Shown: positions 17,051 through 25,699, numbered from the stretch's first letter. The stretch: DNA of 64,000 nucleotides from Halorubrum sp. CSM-61 (GCF_003781945.1 NZ_RJJW01000003.1:406366-470365); one strand, 5' to 3'. The notes: generated from the sequence alone by a model not told the origin. Numbers and translations: made by a program.

Positions 17051-17617
17051 ATGGCCCTATACGACCGGATCCTCGTCCCGACCGACGGCTCCGCCGAGGG
17101 GAAGCGGGCGGTCGCGCACGCCCTCGAGCTCGCGTCGGCTCACGGCGCCGGCGTCCACGCGCTGTACGTGGTCGACACGGCGAGCTACGCGGGGATGCCG
17201 ATGGAGAGCTCGTGGGAGGGACTCGGGGACCTCCTGCGGGACGACGCGAGCGAGGCGGTCGCGGAGGTCGAGACCCTCGCGGCCGAGACCGACCTCGCCG
17301 TCGAGACGGCGGTCGTGGAGGGCTCCCCGAGCAAGGAGATCATCCGGTACGCCGAGGGCAACGGCTGTGATCTGATCGTGATGGGGACGCACGGACGGGG
17401 GGGAATCGATCGACTCCTCCTCGGGAGCGTCGCCGAGAAGGTGGTCCGGGGGTCGAAGGTCCCAGTGCTGACGGTGCGGCTGGACGGCGACATTCCGGAA
17501 GCGGAGGGCGTCGGGAGCGGCGCTCCGGCCGAGGGGAGTGCCCCGGCCGAAAGCGGCACGCCGGGCGAGGGGGACCCGTCGACCGACGGAGAGCCGGAAG
17601 CGACCGGCCACAGCTAG
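17051..17617 (+). CDS. Universal stress protein (UspA family)
   Basis: Cytosolic Usp-fold protein, 188 residues. RILVPTDGSAEGKRAV at the N-terminus and GTHGRGGIDRLLLGSVAEKVV (about 117-137) form the ATP-binding pattern GxxGx9GS, so it probably binds ATP. The last 45 residues are a Gly/Glu/Pro-rich acidic tail absent from most members. Start at ATG 17051 (MALYDRIL). A TATA-like GAGTTATG sits about 31-38 bases upstream, flanked by CCGGCA (about 16996) and TGCCGGCA (17021-17028), a possible small inverted repeat. Confidence 0.9.
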   Translation: MALYDRILVPTDGSAEGKRAVAHALELASAHGAGVHALYVVDTASYAGMPMESSWEGLGDLLRDDASEAVAEVETLAAETDLAVETAVVEGSPSKEIIRYAEGNGCDLIVMGTHGRGGIDRLLLGSVAEKVVRGSKVPVLTVRLDGDIPEAEGVGSGAPAEGSAPAESGTPGEGDPSTDGEPEATGHS

Positions 17618-17670
17618 CCGGAAGCCGCCGTTTTCGCGATCCGTTTCGGGTCGAGCGTGTCGACCGACCC

Positions 17671-18678
17671 TCAGTCGCCGGCGTCGCGCAGGTGTTCGCA
17701 GTCGCCGGCGTGAACCCGTCTGACTCCGTCGTCCGTCTCGATGGCGAGCGCGCCCGGCGGCTCCACGTCGACCGCGGTGCCCGTCACCGGACCGTTCGGG
17801 GTGTCGACGCGGACCCGGCGGCCGAGGGTGCTCGCGCGCTCGCGCCACGCCGGGAGGATCCGGTCCATCCGGTCGGGCGTCCCCGCGAGCGCCGCGAAGC
17901 GTTCGAGGAGGGTCGCGGCGAACCGACGCCTGTCGACGGGCTCGCCCAGCTCCTCCCGCAGGGAGGTCGCGCCCGACGGGAGCCTCTCGGCGTCGACGTT
18001 GGCGTTGACGCCGATCCCCGCGACGAGCCACGAGACGCGGTCGGCCTCGCCCTCCATCTCGGTGAGGATCCCGGCGAGCTTGCGGCCGCCGCGGTCGCCG
18101 TCGCGGTCGTCGTCCGATCCGTCCTTGCCATCGCCCTCGGCTCCGGGACCGCCGACGAGCACGTCGTTCGGCCACTTGATGTGGGCGTCGACGCCCGCCT
18201 CCCGACAGGCGTCGGCGGTCGCGACGGCGGCGGCGAGGGTGAAGAGCGGCGCGCGGGCCGGCGGCACGTCGGGTCCGACCGCGAGCGAGAGCCAGACGCC
18301 GCCGCTGGGCGCGACCCACTCGCGGTCGAGCCGCCCCCGGCCGCCGGTCTGCTCGTCTGCGACGACGGCGACGCCCCCTACTGGGATCGCGCCCTCGGCC
18401 GCTAGCTCGCGGGCGCGGTCGTTGGTCGACGGGAGCGTGTCGTGGTACTCGACCGCGTAGGGCGCGTCGAGTCCGAACTCGATGCCGGCGGCGGAGTAGC
18501 CGGGGTCCGCGGGCGCGACGTACCCCTCCGGCGTCGATTCGACCGCGAACCCCTCCTCGCGGAGCGACTCGACCGCCTTCCAGACCGCCGCCCGCGACAC
18601 GTCGAGGTCGTCGGCGAGCGCGGGCCCGGAGACGGGGCCGTCGCCGAGGGCGTCGAGCAGCGCGCGACGCGTGTCCAT
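17671..18678 (-). CDS. birA: Bifunctional biotin operon repressor / biotin-protein ligase BirA
   Basis: Attaches biotin to carrier proteins and may bind DNA; 335 residues. An N-terminal winged helix (residues 1-55, DDLDVSRAAVWKAVESLREEGF) precedes the ligase core. Core motifs are STNDRARELA, the biotinyl-AMP loop GGRGRLDREW (about 115-124) and HIKWPNDVLVGG. A small C-terminal SH3-like domain follows (RRVRVDTPNGPVTGTAVDVE). An Asp/Gly-rich insertion lies near 168-182. Start at ATG 18678; a GTG 9 codons upstream is possible. No biotin genes adjoin it. Confidence 0.92.
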   Translation of the reverse strand: MDTRRALLDALGDGPVSGPALADDLDVSRAAVWKAVESLREEGFAVESTPEGYVAPADPGYSAAGIEFGLDAPYAVEYHDTLPSTNDRARELAAEGAIPVGGVAVVADEQTGGRGRLDREWVAPSGGVWLSLAVGPDVPPARAPLFTLAAAVATADACREAGVDAHIKWPNDVLVGGPGAEGDGKDGSDDDRDGDRGGRKLAGILTEMEGEADRVSWLVAGIGVNANVDAERLPSGATSLREELGEPVDRRRFAATLLERFAALAGTPDRMDRILPAWRERASTLGRRVRVDTPNGPVTGTAVDVEPPGALAIETDDGVRRVHAGDCEHLRDAGD

Positions 18679-18906
18679 GTCGTCGGAATCGTCGCGGACG
18701 CGCAAAGCCGTTCCGGGTCGGCGACCGCGCCTCCCTCCCGCAGTCCGAACCGGGAACGGCGGGACATGGGAGACACCGGGTTTCCGGTGAAACGGCGAGC
18801 GTTACCGAATCGCACGGGACGACGGCGGGATCAACGATTTCTCCGATCGGGGGGCGAGGATCCGGCTCGGCGCAAGACACAAGGTCTCAGGGGCGAACGC
18901 TCGGGT

Positions 18907-19479
18907 ATGCAACCCTCCAAGGAGCGGGAGTCGTCCGACGGGGACCCGATGGACGACCTCGACGACCTCCTCGACGACGACCTCATGGACGGCGGGGGCG
19001 GCTCCACGGCGGGCGCCGACGATTCGTCGGACGCCGAGAGCGTGGGCCGAACGGGTTCGGAGACGGGCGGATCCGGACGCGGTCGCGTCGGTATGGACGG
19101 ACGCTGGTTCTCCGCGAAGTCGTTCGTCGTCGCGCTCGTCGCCGTCGCGATCGGGGTGTTCGCCGGCGGGGCGATCCCGATCATCGGCGGGACGATCGGC
19201 TCCGCGGCCGGGGTGTTCCTCGCCGCGTTCCTCGTCGGGCTGGTCCTCTCGGCGCGGAGGTACGTCGAGACGGGGCTCGCCGGCGCCGCGGCGGGCGCGG
19301 GGACCGCCGTGACAAGCGTCCTCGGGGTCGGCTTCCTCCCGATCGGGGTCGACTACCTCCAGCAGTGGGGACTCCCGCTGCTCGCCGTCGGCGGCGGGCT
19401 AGGGCTGGGGCTGGCGCTGCTCGGTCACTACTTCGGGCGAGACCTTCGGGCGGGACTGACGGCGGATATCGGCGGATAA
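18907..19479 (+). CDS. Hypothetical membrane protein with acidic N-terminus
   Basis: 190 residues. The first 65 are very acidic and Ser/Gly-rich (MDDLDDLLDDDLMDGGGG). Three or four glycine- and alanine-rich hydrophobic segments follow from about residue 72. I do not recognise the family; the glycine-zipper-like helices resemble small DUF456-type membrane proteins. Start taken as ATG 18907, since the upstream in-frame extension overlaps the opposite-strand birA region and has the composition of a shadow frame. The preceding 228 bases (18679-18906) hold nothing I recognise. Confidence 0.7.
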   Translation: MQPSKERESSDGDPMDDLDDLLDDDLMDGGGGSTAGADDSSDAESVGRTGSETGGSGRGRVGMDGRWFSAKSFVVALVAVAIGVFAGGAIPIIGGTIGSAAGVFLAAFLVGLVLSARRYVETGLAGAAAGAGTAVTSVLGVGFLPIGVDYLQQWGLPLLAVGGGLGLGLALLGHYFGRDLRAGLTADIGG

Positions 19480-19506
19480 GGAGTTCTCGGCGACGATCGA
19501 CCGGTC

Positions 19507-20454
19507 TCAGCGCGCCCGAAGCGCCTCTTCGACGTCGAAATCGACGTAGGCGGCGATCTCGCGGCGTTCGAGCACGACGAAGCCCGCGAGGATCGCGACG
19601 AAGCCGACCATCGCCTCCGCGTCGATCAGGCTCCCGAGCAGGACCCAGCTCCCGACCGCGGCGACGACCGGCTCGGCGTAGCCGACGAGGTGGAGCTGGG
19701 CCGGACCGACTTCGTCGAGCAGCGCGAAGTAAATCAGGAACGCGACGACGCCCGACAGCAACGTGAGGTACGACAGCGACGCGACCGAGGTCGCGTTCCA
19801 GACGATCGCCGCGGACGACTCGCCGAGCAGGGCGGCGCCGACGAACAGCATCCCGGCGCCGGAGACCATCGCCCACCCCTGCAGCGCGGCGATCGGGAGG
19901 TCGGTGCGGAGCGGGCGGAGCAGCACCGCGCCGAGCGAGAAGGCGACCGCGCCGGCGAACGCGAGCGCGACTCCGAGCAGGGCGGCGCTGCCGATCCCCG
20001 CCTCCATCGGATCGGCGATCACGATCACGCCGAGGATCCCGAGCGCGAACCCGCCGATCTCGAGGGGGCCGAGCCGCTCGTTCGGGAGGAGGACGGCCGC
20101 GAACGTGGCGGTCAACACCGGCGAGAGGCTCACGACCACGGCGGCGACCGCGCCCGTGATGTGGAGCTCGGCGACGTACAGGAGCCCGTGGTACGCGGCG
20201 ATCACGAAGGCGCCGGCGACGGCGACACCGAGCCACTCGTCGCGGCCCTCGGGGACCGTCCTGCCGGACATGACCGCGGCGACGCCCAACACGATCGCGC
20301 CGGCGACGGCGTAGCGCACGCCGGCGAACAGCAGGGGCGGGAAGTAGTGCAGTCCGGCCTCGATGGCGACGAAGGAGGTGCCCCACAGCGTCGCGAGGAG
20401 GACGAAGGCGGCGACGATCGATTCGGGAGTGGAAATGAGGGTCCGCAGATTCAT
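19507..20454 (-). CDS. EamA/DMT family transporter
   Basis: Drug/metabolite transporter superfamily permease, 315 residues. It has ten hydrophobic segments in two EamA repeats (about 12-145 and 155-295), the usual layout. Typical phrases are LWGTSFVAIEAGL after the first helix and ALLDEVGPAQLHLVGYAEPVVA in the second repeat. The substrate is unknown. Divergent from the Lrp/AsnC regulator gene, which suggests amino-acid or metabolite export under its control. Confidence 0.9.
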   Translation of the reverse strand: MNLRTLISTPESIVAAFVLLATLWGTSFVAIEAGLHYFPPLLFAGVRYAVAGAIVLGVAAVMSGRTVPEGRDEWLGVAVAGAFVIAAYHGLLYVAELHITGAVAAVVVSLSPVLTATFAAVLLPNERLGPLEIGGFALGILGVIVIADPMEAGIGSAALLGVALAFAGAVAFSLGAVLLRPLRTDLPIAALQGWAMVSGAGMLFVGAALLGESSAAIVWNATSVASLSYLTLLSGVVAFLIYFALLDEVGPAQLHLVGYAEPVVAAVGSWVLLGSLIDAEAMVGFVAILAGFVVLERREIAAYVDFDVEEALRAR

Positions 20455-20480
20455 TGGCTATCTATTCGAAATTGGCAGAG

Positions 20481-20493
20481 ATAGTTAAACTAT
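20481..20493. promoter_or_regulatory. Palindromic TATA/operator in the EamA-Lrp divergent region
   Basis: ATAGTTAAACTAT is a perfect palindrome around a central A. It contains the TTTAA box of the transporter gene on the minus strand, about 27-39 bases before its ATG. A second AT-rich stretch (TAATATATAA, about 20605-20614) probably drives the Lrp gene. A palindrome over the TATA box is where a dimeric Lrp-type regulator could block transcription. Confidence 0.45.
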
Positions 20494-20627
20494 TCTCTCG
20501 GATCGCCTCGAATTGGAAATGAACAATCACACATACGAATCTATTGCGAATCGGTCCCGAAACGAGAGCTAATTTTGAATTTGGCTTCAAGTATATCGGT
20601 CGTAATATATAACAGACCATCACTCAA

Positions 20628-21119
20628 ATGGGTCGTATGGACGAGCGCGACGTGCGGCTGTTGAAGGCGATCTCGGACCTCGGCACCGGAAGTCCCGAGC
20701 GGCTCCACGAGGAGACCGACATCCCGGTGTCGACGATCCACTACCGACTGAACAACCTCCGGGAGGACGGCGTGATCGAGAACGACCTGTACGACCTCGA
20801 CCACGAGGCGCTCGGGCTCGGCGTCACCGTGATCGTCGAGGTGCTCGCGGATTACGAGGGGCCCTACGAGGAGTTCGCCGAGGAGCTGCTCGCGGTCGAG
20901 GGCGTCACGGAGGCGTTCTTCACGATGGGCGAGACCGACTTCGTCGTCCTCGCGCGGCTCTCGTCGTCCGACACCGTCGAGCGCCTCATCAGCGACTTCG
21001 AGGCGATCCCGCAGGTCGAGCGCACGAACTCGACGTTCACGATCTCGACCCTGCGCGACGAGTCCCGCGCGCCGGCGACCTACGACCTCGACACGTTGAT
21101 CGAGGAGCTGACCGACTGA
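20628..21119 (+). CDS. Lrp/AsnC family transcriptional regulator
   Basis: 163 residues. The N-terminal winged helix-turn-helix reads MDERDVRLLKAISDLG then IPVSTIHYRLNNLREDGVIE (about 4-48). The C-terminal RAM/ligand domain follows (LGVTVIVEVLADYEGPYEEFAEEL, VEGVTEAFFTMGETDFVVLARL). It probably forms dimers or octamers that respond to an amino acid or similar small molecule. ATG 20628 is used; ATG 20637 (MDERDV) is equally plausible. Divergent from the EamA transporter, its likely target. Confidence 0.92.
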   Translation: MGRMDERDVRLLKAISDLGTGSPERLHEETDIPVSTIHYRLNNLREDGVIENDLYDLDHEALGLGVTVIVEVLADYEGPYEEFAEELLAVEGVTEAFFTMGETDFVVLARLSSSDTVERLISDFEAIPQVERTNSTFTISTLRDESRAPATYDLDTLIEELTD

Positions 21120-21197
21120 GGAAAGGCGGTCTCGCTGGGGCAACGGCGGCATTTTTAAGCATAATTGGGAGAAGGGCGGTCACTTATTAACAGAGGT

Positions 21198-21470
21198 GCG
21201 GTGGCGCGTGCCTCCGAGCGCCCCCAGGGCGCGAGGAGCACGCGCGAGGGATGCCGCGAGCGACGTGGGCGACCGGAGGGAGCCCCGAGCGAGCGGCGAG
21301 GCTGGGGAGGCGGGAGGTGCTGTGCGGTACGGGGTGGGACTCAAAGGGGCAGTCGGTGAGGCGGGCGCAGGCGACGCAAGCACTGGAAGGAGCGAGCAAC
21401 GCGAGCGACTGAAGCGCACAGCGAGCGTGCGCCCGCCTCACGGCTGGGGCTTTGGAGGTGTTCTCCGTCG
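21198..21470 (+). ncRNA. Candidate structured RNA, copy B of five
   Basis: Same conserved boxes as copy A. Hairpin 1 has the inner stem GCGCCC/GGGCGC inside GCGTGCCTCC...GGAGCACGC. Hairpin 2 is larger than in other copies, closed by GCCGC/GCGGC. Hairpin 3 has a perfect 14-bp stem (21356-21369 with 21428-21441). The linkers GAGGCTGGGGAGGCGGGAGG and GGGTGGGACTCAAAGGGGC are intact. No terminal inverted repeats are recognisable, so this may be a decayed or differently mobilised copy. It lies between the Lrp gene and gatE, with a TTATTAAC box upstream. Confidence 0.65.
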
Positions 21471-21530
21471 ATCTGTCGCCAGTCACTTATAAGCGAGCGG
21501 CTGGGGATTTGGAGGTGTTCTCCGTCGATC
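21441..21530 (+). repeat. Duplicated 3' box of copy B
   Basis: A 33-base stretch at 21441-21473 recurs at 21498-21530 with a single change (32 of 33 identical). The two are separated by a TTATAAGC box. Copy C shows a shortened trace of the same duplication after its own ATTATAAGC (about 23909-23930), so B and C share a sub-lineage. Confidence 0.8.
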
Positions 21531-21626
21531 GACAGTCATCCGCTTATAAACGACTCACAGGAACGCGTAACAGACCGAATACACACCAACTGCCTACAAA
21601 TAAACAGACGCCATACACGCCGAGAT

Positions 21627-23510
21627 CTACGACCGCTTGCCGATCTCCTCGCGCAGCACGTCGGAGACGACTTCGCCGTCGGCCTTCCCGCGGAGCGCGC
21701 CCATCGCCTCGCCCATCAACCCGGAGAAGGCGCCCATTCCTTCCTCCTCGATCTGGTCGGCGTTGCGCTCGACGACCGCCACCACGGCCTCCCGGACCTC
21801 GGCCTCGCTCACGCCCGACAGCCCGGCCTCCTCGACGGCCTCGGCCGCCGACAACTCGGGATTCTCGGCGAGCGTCGTCAGTACCTCGGGAACGCCCTCC
21901 TTCGCGAGGTCGCCGCCCTCGACGAGGTCGAAGAGGTCGAGGAACTGCTCGTCGGTGAGGTTCTCGACGGCCGCCCCCTCCCGGCGAATTTCCGTCGTCG
22001 TCGACTCCAGCGTCGAGGCCGCGAAGGTGGGGTCGACGCCGCGGTCGACCGCGGTCTCGAACAGGGGGAACCGCTGGCCGAACGCGACCTGCTCGGCGAG
22101 GCCGGCGTCGAGTCCGAACTCCTCGGCGTACCGCTCGGCCTTCTCGTCGAGGAGCTCCGGCCGGTCCACGTCGGAGGGGTCCGGCTCGACCGGCGGCACG
22201 TCCGTCTCGGGGTACATCCGCGCGGCGCCCGGCAGGGGTCGGAGGTAGCGGGTGGTGCCGTCGTCGTTCGCGCCGCGGGTCTCCTCGGGAACGCCCTCGA
22301 TCGCGGTCTCGGCGCGGTCGGCGGCGGCCTCGATCGCGAGGTCGGCGGTCTCGGGATCGGCGGCGACGATGGCGACCGCGTCCTCCTCGCCGGCACCGAC
22401 CGCGTCGCGGAGGGCAGACACTTCTTCATCGGTCACGCCGTACGCCGGCAGCTCGTCGGTGTGGAAGATGCCGCCCGCGCCGTGGCGCTTCGCGTGGTCC
22501 GAGAGCTCCGTCCCGAGCCGCCGATCCGACTGGATCTCGCGGCCGACGAGCCCGTCGAAGCCGAAGAGGGGGACCGCCGTCACCTCCCCGCCCGCGTCGA
22601 GCGCACCGCGTATGACGCCCGATTCGGTTTCGGCGAAGGTGTCGGTCACGTTCCGCACGTCACCGACGCTCGCGTCGCGCTCGCGGAGCTCGTCGCGGAT
22701 ATCGAGCAGCTCGGCCTGTCGCCCGACCTCGCCGCGGACGATGTCCTCGATCCCCTGGAGGTCCTGGACGCCCTTCACCTCGACGCGGGCGCCGTCGGCG
22801 ATGGAGACGTTCACGTCCTGTCGGATCGTACCGAGCCCGCGCTTGACCGCGCCCGTCGACCGGAGCAGCATGCCGATGCGCGCGGCGGCCTCGCGGGCGC
22901 CCTCGGGGCTCCGGATGTCCGGCCCCGTCCCGATCTCGACGAGGGGGACGCCGAGCCGGTCGAGCGAGTAGATAACCCCGTCTTCGGTCTCCTCGACGCG
23001 CTTTGCCGACTCCTCTTCGAGCATGAGGTCCGCGATCGACACGCGGCCCTCGCTGGTCTCGATCTCGCCCGCCTGCCCGAGGAGGATCGAGCGCTGGAAC
23101 CCGGAGGTGTTCGAGCCGTCGATGACGAGCTTCCGCATGACGTGGGCCTGATCGACGACGGAGATGTCGAGCAGGTCGGCGATCTGGAGCGCCACCGAGA
23201 GCGCCTCCCCGTCGACGCGGCGGGGCGGCTCGTCGTCCTCCTCGACGAGACAGGTGGTGTCGTACGCGAGGTAGGTGAACTCGCGGTCGACGCGGCTCTC
23301 CTCCATCGCGGCGTCGTCGAGCTCGCCGAGCTCGCTCTTCGTCGGGTGGAGCCGGCGGGTGATCGACCGGTCGGCCTCCTCGGGGTCGCGTTCGACGGTC
23401 GGGGAGTCGCAGAACAGCTTCGTCGCCGTGTCGAGCTGCTGGTGGATCTCCAGCCCGGCGACGAGCCCCAGCTCCTCGTAGTCGTACTCGGGGGTCGCGT
23501 CCGTACTCAT
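21627..23510 (-). CDS. gatE: Glutamyl-tRNA(Gln) amidotransferase subunit E
   Basis: Archaeal GatDE subunit that binds Glu-tRNA(Gln) and transamidates it to Gln-tRNA(Gln); 627 residues, normal length. The GatB-like cradle is seen in GLEIHQQLDTATKLFCDSP (about 19-37) and LGTIRQDVNVSI. GatE also has an inserted AspRS-like domain in the middle (about 280-420). The tail domain is YqeY-like (EVREAVVAVVERN, then MGAFSGLMGEAMGALRGKADG). GatD is not in the window. Gene-free flanks on both sides carry repeat-family copies B and C. Confidence 0.95.
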   Translation of the reverse strand: MSTDATPEYDYEELGLVAGLEIHQQLDTATKLFCDSPTVERDPEEADRSITRRLHPTKSELGELDDAAMEESRVDREFTYLAYDTTCLVEEDDEPPRRVDGEALSVALQIADLLDISVVDQAHVMRKLVIDGSNTSGFQRSILLGQAGEIETSEGRVSIADLMLEEESAKRVEETEDGVIYSLDRLGVPLVEIGTGPDIRSPEGAREAAARIGMLLRSTGAVKRGLGTIRQDVNVSIADGARVEVKGVQDLQGIEDIVRGEVGRQAELLDIRDELRERDASVGDVRNVTDTFAETESGVIRGALDAGGEVTAVPLFGFDGLVGREIQSDRRLGTELSDHAKRHGAGGIFHTDELPAYGVTDEEVSALRDAVGAGEEDAVAIVAADPETADLAIEAAADRAETAIEGVPEETRGANDDGTTRYLRPLPGAARMYPETDVPPVEPDPSDVDRPELLDEKAERYAEEFGLDAGLAEQVAFGQRFPLFETAVDRGVDPTFAASTLESTTTEIRREGAAVENLTDEQFLDLFDLVEGGDLAKEGVPEVLTTLAENPELSAAEAVEEAGLSGVSEAEVREAVVAVVERNADQIEEEGMGAFSGLMGEAMGALRGKADGEVVSDVLREEIGKRS

Positions 23511-23626
23511 TACGCCTCACTCCGACGGCGCGCGACTAAAAGGGTGGCAGTTCGCGCGAACAGCGATCGGCCGTGGGAGAGAGCGGTGGAAACCGACGCC
23601 GGCGACGTGATTTATAAGTGAACGAG

Positions 23627-23889
23627 GCGGTGGCGCGTGCCTCCGAGTGGCCGATAGGCCACAAGGAGCACGCGCGAGGGAGTCAGTCGCCGAGCGAAGC
23701 GATGGCGACTGACGAGGTTGGGGAGGTGTGAGGCTACGGTGCTGGGCGGTGCGGGGTGGGACTCAAAGGGGCAGCCGGGAGGGCGGCGCAGACGACGTAA
23801 GCACTGCAGGAAGCGAGCAACGCGAGCGACCGAAGCGCGCAACGAGTGTGCGCCGCCCTCCCGGCTGGGGCTTTGGAGGTGTTCACCGT
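23627..23889 (+). ncRNA. Candidate structured RNA, copy C of five
   Basis: Clearest hairpin 1 of the family: outer GCGCGTGCCTCC (23633-23644) with GGAGCACGCGC (23665-23675), one bulged C, and inner GTGGCC/GGCCAC (23647-23652 with 23657-23662). Hairpin 2 is a 10-bp stem (23682-23691 with 23704-23713). Hairpin 3 is a perfect 18-bp stem (23773-23790 with 23849-23866). The linker boxes match the other copies. No flanking inverted repeats. Between it and the tRNA (about 23930-24017) I see nothing else. Confidence 0.65.
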
Positions 23890-24017
23890 CGATCCGGCGT
23901 CAACGAATTATAAGCAAGCGGCTGGAGTTTCGCGAGCGTCCGATAGACGAGACGCAACAGACGCGACACGGTAGAGTCATCACTCAGCGCGTAACGTTCG
24001 AAAGGAATTGTGCGTGG

Positions 24018-24070
24018 GTGCTGTCGTGTAGACAACACCGTGCATCGTGGGGGTGTGCCCCGTGCGATGC
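24018..24070 (-). other. Two hairpins directly 3' of the tRNA-Leu gene
   Basis: GTGCTGTC/GACAACAC (24018-24025 with 24031-24038, one G-T pair) and GCATCG/CGATGC (24042-24047 with 24065-24070) with further inner GC pairing. The second overlaps the last three bases of the mature tRNA. They could act in 3' trailer processing or termination, or be chance in GC-rich DNA. Confidence 0.35.
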
Positions 24071-24152
24071 GTGGGACCGGATTTGAACCGGCGGACCTCT
24101 ACAGGACAGCGCCCTCAACGCTGCGCCGTTGGCCTGGCTTGGCTACCCACGC
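24068..24152 (-). tRNA. tRNA-Leu (anticodon GAG)
   Basis: On the minus strand the gene starts GCGTGGG and ends CCCACGC plus discriminator A, a 7-bp acceptor stem. The anticodon stem CAGCG/CGCTG encloses loop TTGAGGG, giving anticodon GAG (reads CTC/CTT). A long variable arm (TGTCCTGTAGAGGTC region) and the T-arm CCGGTTCAAATCCGG confirm a class II leucine tRNA of 85 bases. CCA is not encoded and no intron is present. A promoter-like TTTTAATTA lies about 40 bases upstream (near 24190-24200). Confidence 0.95.
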
Positions 24153-24355
24153 TCGCGGTGTTCTGTCGCGTCTCCACGTACCCTTCCCCTAATTAAAAGC
24201 CCTTCCATTCGGCGGGACCGTGCCGGAGGTTGCCACCGATCGATCGACTACACGCGCGACGAGAGGTCGCCGGATCCGGCCCGCCGGAACCCTGCCAGCC
24301 GGACCGGCGGGCCGGAACCGCCACGCGTTTGGGAGCGGCGCCCCACCGATCGCCC

Positions 24356-24916
24356 ATGTCCCAGTGGGCCCGCGAGAACGTCCCGTTTTTAACCGGCCTC
24401 CTGTCCGCCGTCGCGCTCGCCCTGGTGTTCGGCGCCGTCGGCGGCGCGATCCCGAGCGGCGTGCTGCCGCGCGCGAGCGACGCGGTCCTCGCCGCGCTCC
24501 CGCACCTCAACGCCGCGATCTCCGCGGGCGCGATCGTCACCATCCTGCTCGGCTGGCGGGCGATCGCCCGCGGAAACGTCGGTCGCCACAGGGCGCTCAT
24601 GCTCTCGTCGTTCGGCCTGTTCGTCGCGTTCCTCGCGAGCTACCTCTACCGGCTGATCCTCGTCGGGACCGTCGAGTTCCCCGGGCCGGAGACCGTGTAC
24701 ACGTACGTCTACCTCCCGTTCCTCGCGATCCACGTCCTGTTCGCGATCGTCTGTATCCCGTTCGTCTTCTACGCCCTGCTGCTCGCCGCTACCCGTCCCT
24801 ATCAAGAACTGTACCACACCCGTCACGCGCAGGTCGGCTCCGTCGCCGCGGTGCTCTGGTTGGTCTCCTTCGCCATGGGGATCGGCGTCTACCTCATGCT
24901 GTATCACGCCTTCTGA
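24356..24916 (+). CDS. DUF420 family membrane protein
   Basis: 186 residues with about five transmembrane helices. Conserved DUF420 histidines are visible in LPHLNAAISAGA, GRHRALMLSSFGLFVAFLASYL, LAIHVLFAIVCIPFVFYALLLA and LYHTRHAQVGSVA. DUF420/CtaM-type proteins are linked to haem-copper oxidase assembly. Start ATG 24356 (MSQWARENV); the upstream frame is low-quality. The neighbouring halocyanin on the opposite strand fits a respiratory context. Confidence 0.85.
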   Translation: MSQWARENVPFLTGLLSAVALALVFGAVGGAIPSGVLPRASDAVLAALPHLNAAISAGAIVTILLGWRAIARGNVGRHRALMLSSFGLFVAFLASYLYRLILVGTVEFPGPETVYTYVYLPFLAIHVLFAIVCIPFVFYALLLAATRPYQELYHTRHAQVGSVAAVLWLVSFAMGIGVYLMLYHAF

Positions 24917-24973
24917 GAAAGATCGCGGTATCGATCCGACGGGCCGACGGGGCCGAGGGGCCGACGGCTCTCG

Positions 24974-25666
24974 CTACTCCTCGTTCGCCATCTTGTGGGC
25001 GGCGTAGAACAGCGGGACGAGCAGCGCACCGGCGACGCCGAACGCGAGCGAAAGCGCGCCGATGTCGTTGGCGGTGAGGTCGCGACCGGCGGACTCGCCG
25101 TCGGTCGAATTATCGCCGTCGGTCGCGTTTCCGTCGTCAGTTTGGTTTCCGGCGGATCCGTCGTCACCGTCCCCCCCGTCGCCGGGCGTCACGAGGTCGT
25201 CGTCGACCGAGCCGACCGCGACCGAGCCCTTCATCCCGACCGCCTCGTGGGGAGTACAGAGGTAATTGAACGTGTCGCCGTCCTCGGCGTCGTCGAAGGT
25301 GTACTCGAAGGTGGTCCCCTCCTCGCTGACCGTTTCGCCGCTGTCGAACGTCCCGTCGTCGGCGACGACGTTGTGCGCGCCGCCCTCGCCGGTCCACTCC
25401 CAGACGACCGTCGTCCCGGGGTCGATCAGGATCGCCGCCGGGCCGAACTTGAGCCCGTCGACCGCGCCGACCGCGACCGTGACCTCGTCCTGCCCGGTGT
25501 AGTCGTGGGTGCCGTCGTAGTTGTCGACGTCGTCCAGCCAGCCGTCGTACTGGGCGGCCGCTCCCCCGGATCCGGCGGCGAGCCCCGTCGCGACGGCGGC
25601 CCCCGCGGCGCCGGCCCTGAACAGTCCGCGGCGAGTCATCGTCGTCTCGTCGGCGTCGGAAGTCAT
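24974..25666 (-). CDS. Halocyanin-like blue copper protein, Tat-exported and membrane-anchored
   Basis: Extracellular electron carrier, 230 residues. The N-terminal twin-arginine signal TMTRRGLFRAGAAGAAV (about 9-25) is followed by an Ala/Gly-rich hydrophobic stretch. The plastocyanin-like domain (about 45-155) shows the type-1 copper ligands: His in GGAHNVVADDG, then Cys, His and Met in YLCTPHEAVGMKG. An Asp/Asn/Gly-rich spacer leads to a C-terminal transmembrane helix (ALSLAFGVAGALLVPLFYAA). TATA at 25690-25699. Likely shuttles electrons to a terminal oxidase. Confidence 0.93.
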   Translation of the reverse strand: MTSDADETTMTRRGLFRAGAAGAAVATGLAAGSGGAAAQYDGWLDDVDNYDGTHDYTGQDEVTVAVGAVDGLKFGPAAILIDPGTTVVWEWTGEGGAHNVVADDGTFDSGETVSEEGTTFEYTFDDAEDGDTFNYLCTPHEAVGMKGSVAVGSVDDDLVTPGDGGDGDDGSAGNQTDDGNATDGDNSTDGESAGRDLTANDIGALSLAFGVAGALLVPLFYAAHKMANEE

Positions 25667-25689
25667 ACGCGTATCTCCCGGCGTCGGCG

Positions 25690-25699
25690 TATTTAAATT
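25690..25699 (-). promoter_or_regulatory. TATA box of the halocyanin gene
   Basis: AATTTAAATA on the minus strand, 24-33 bases before the ATG at 25666. Confidence 0.6.

Noticed and set aside
21198..21470. Repeat copies as RNase P RNA or SRP RNA
   Set aside because: Both are normally single-copy and have known conserved cores that I do not find here; five copies in 64 kb argue against it.
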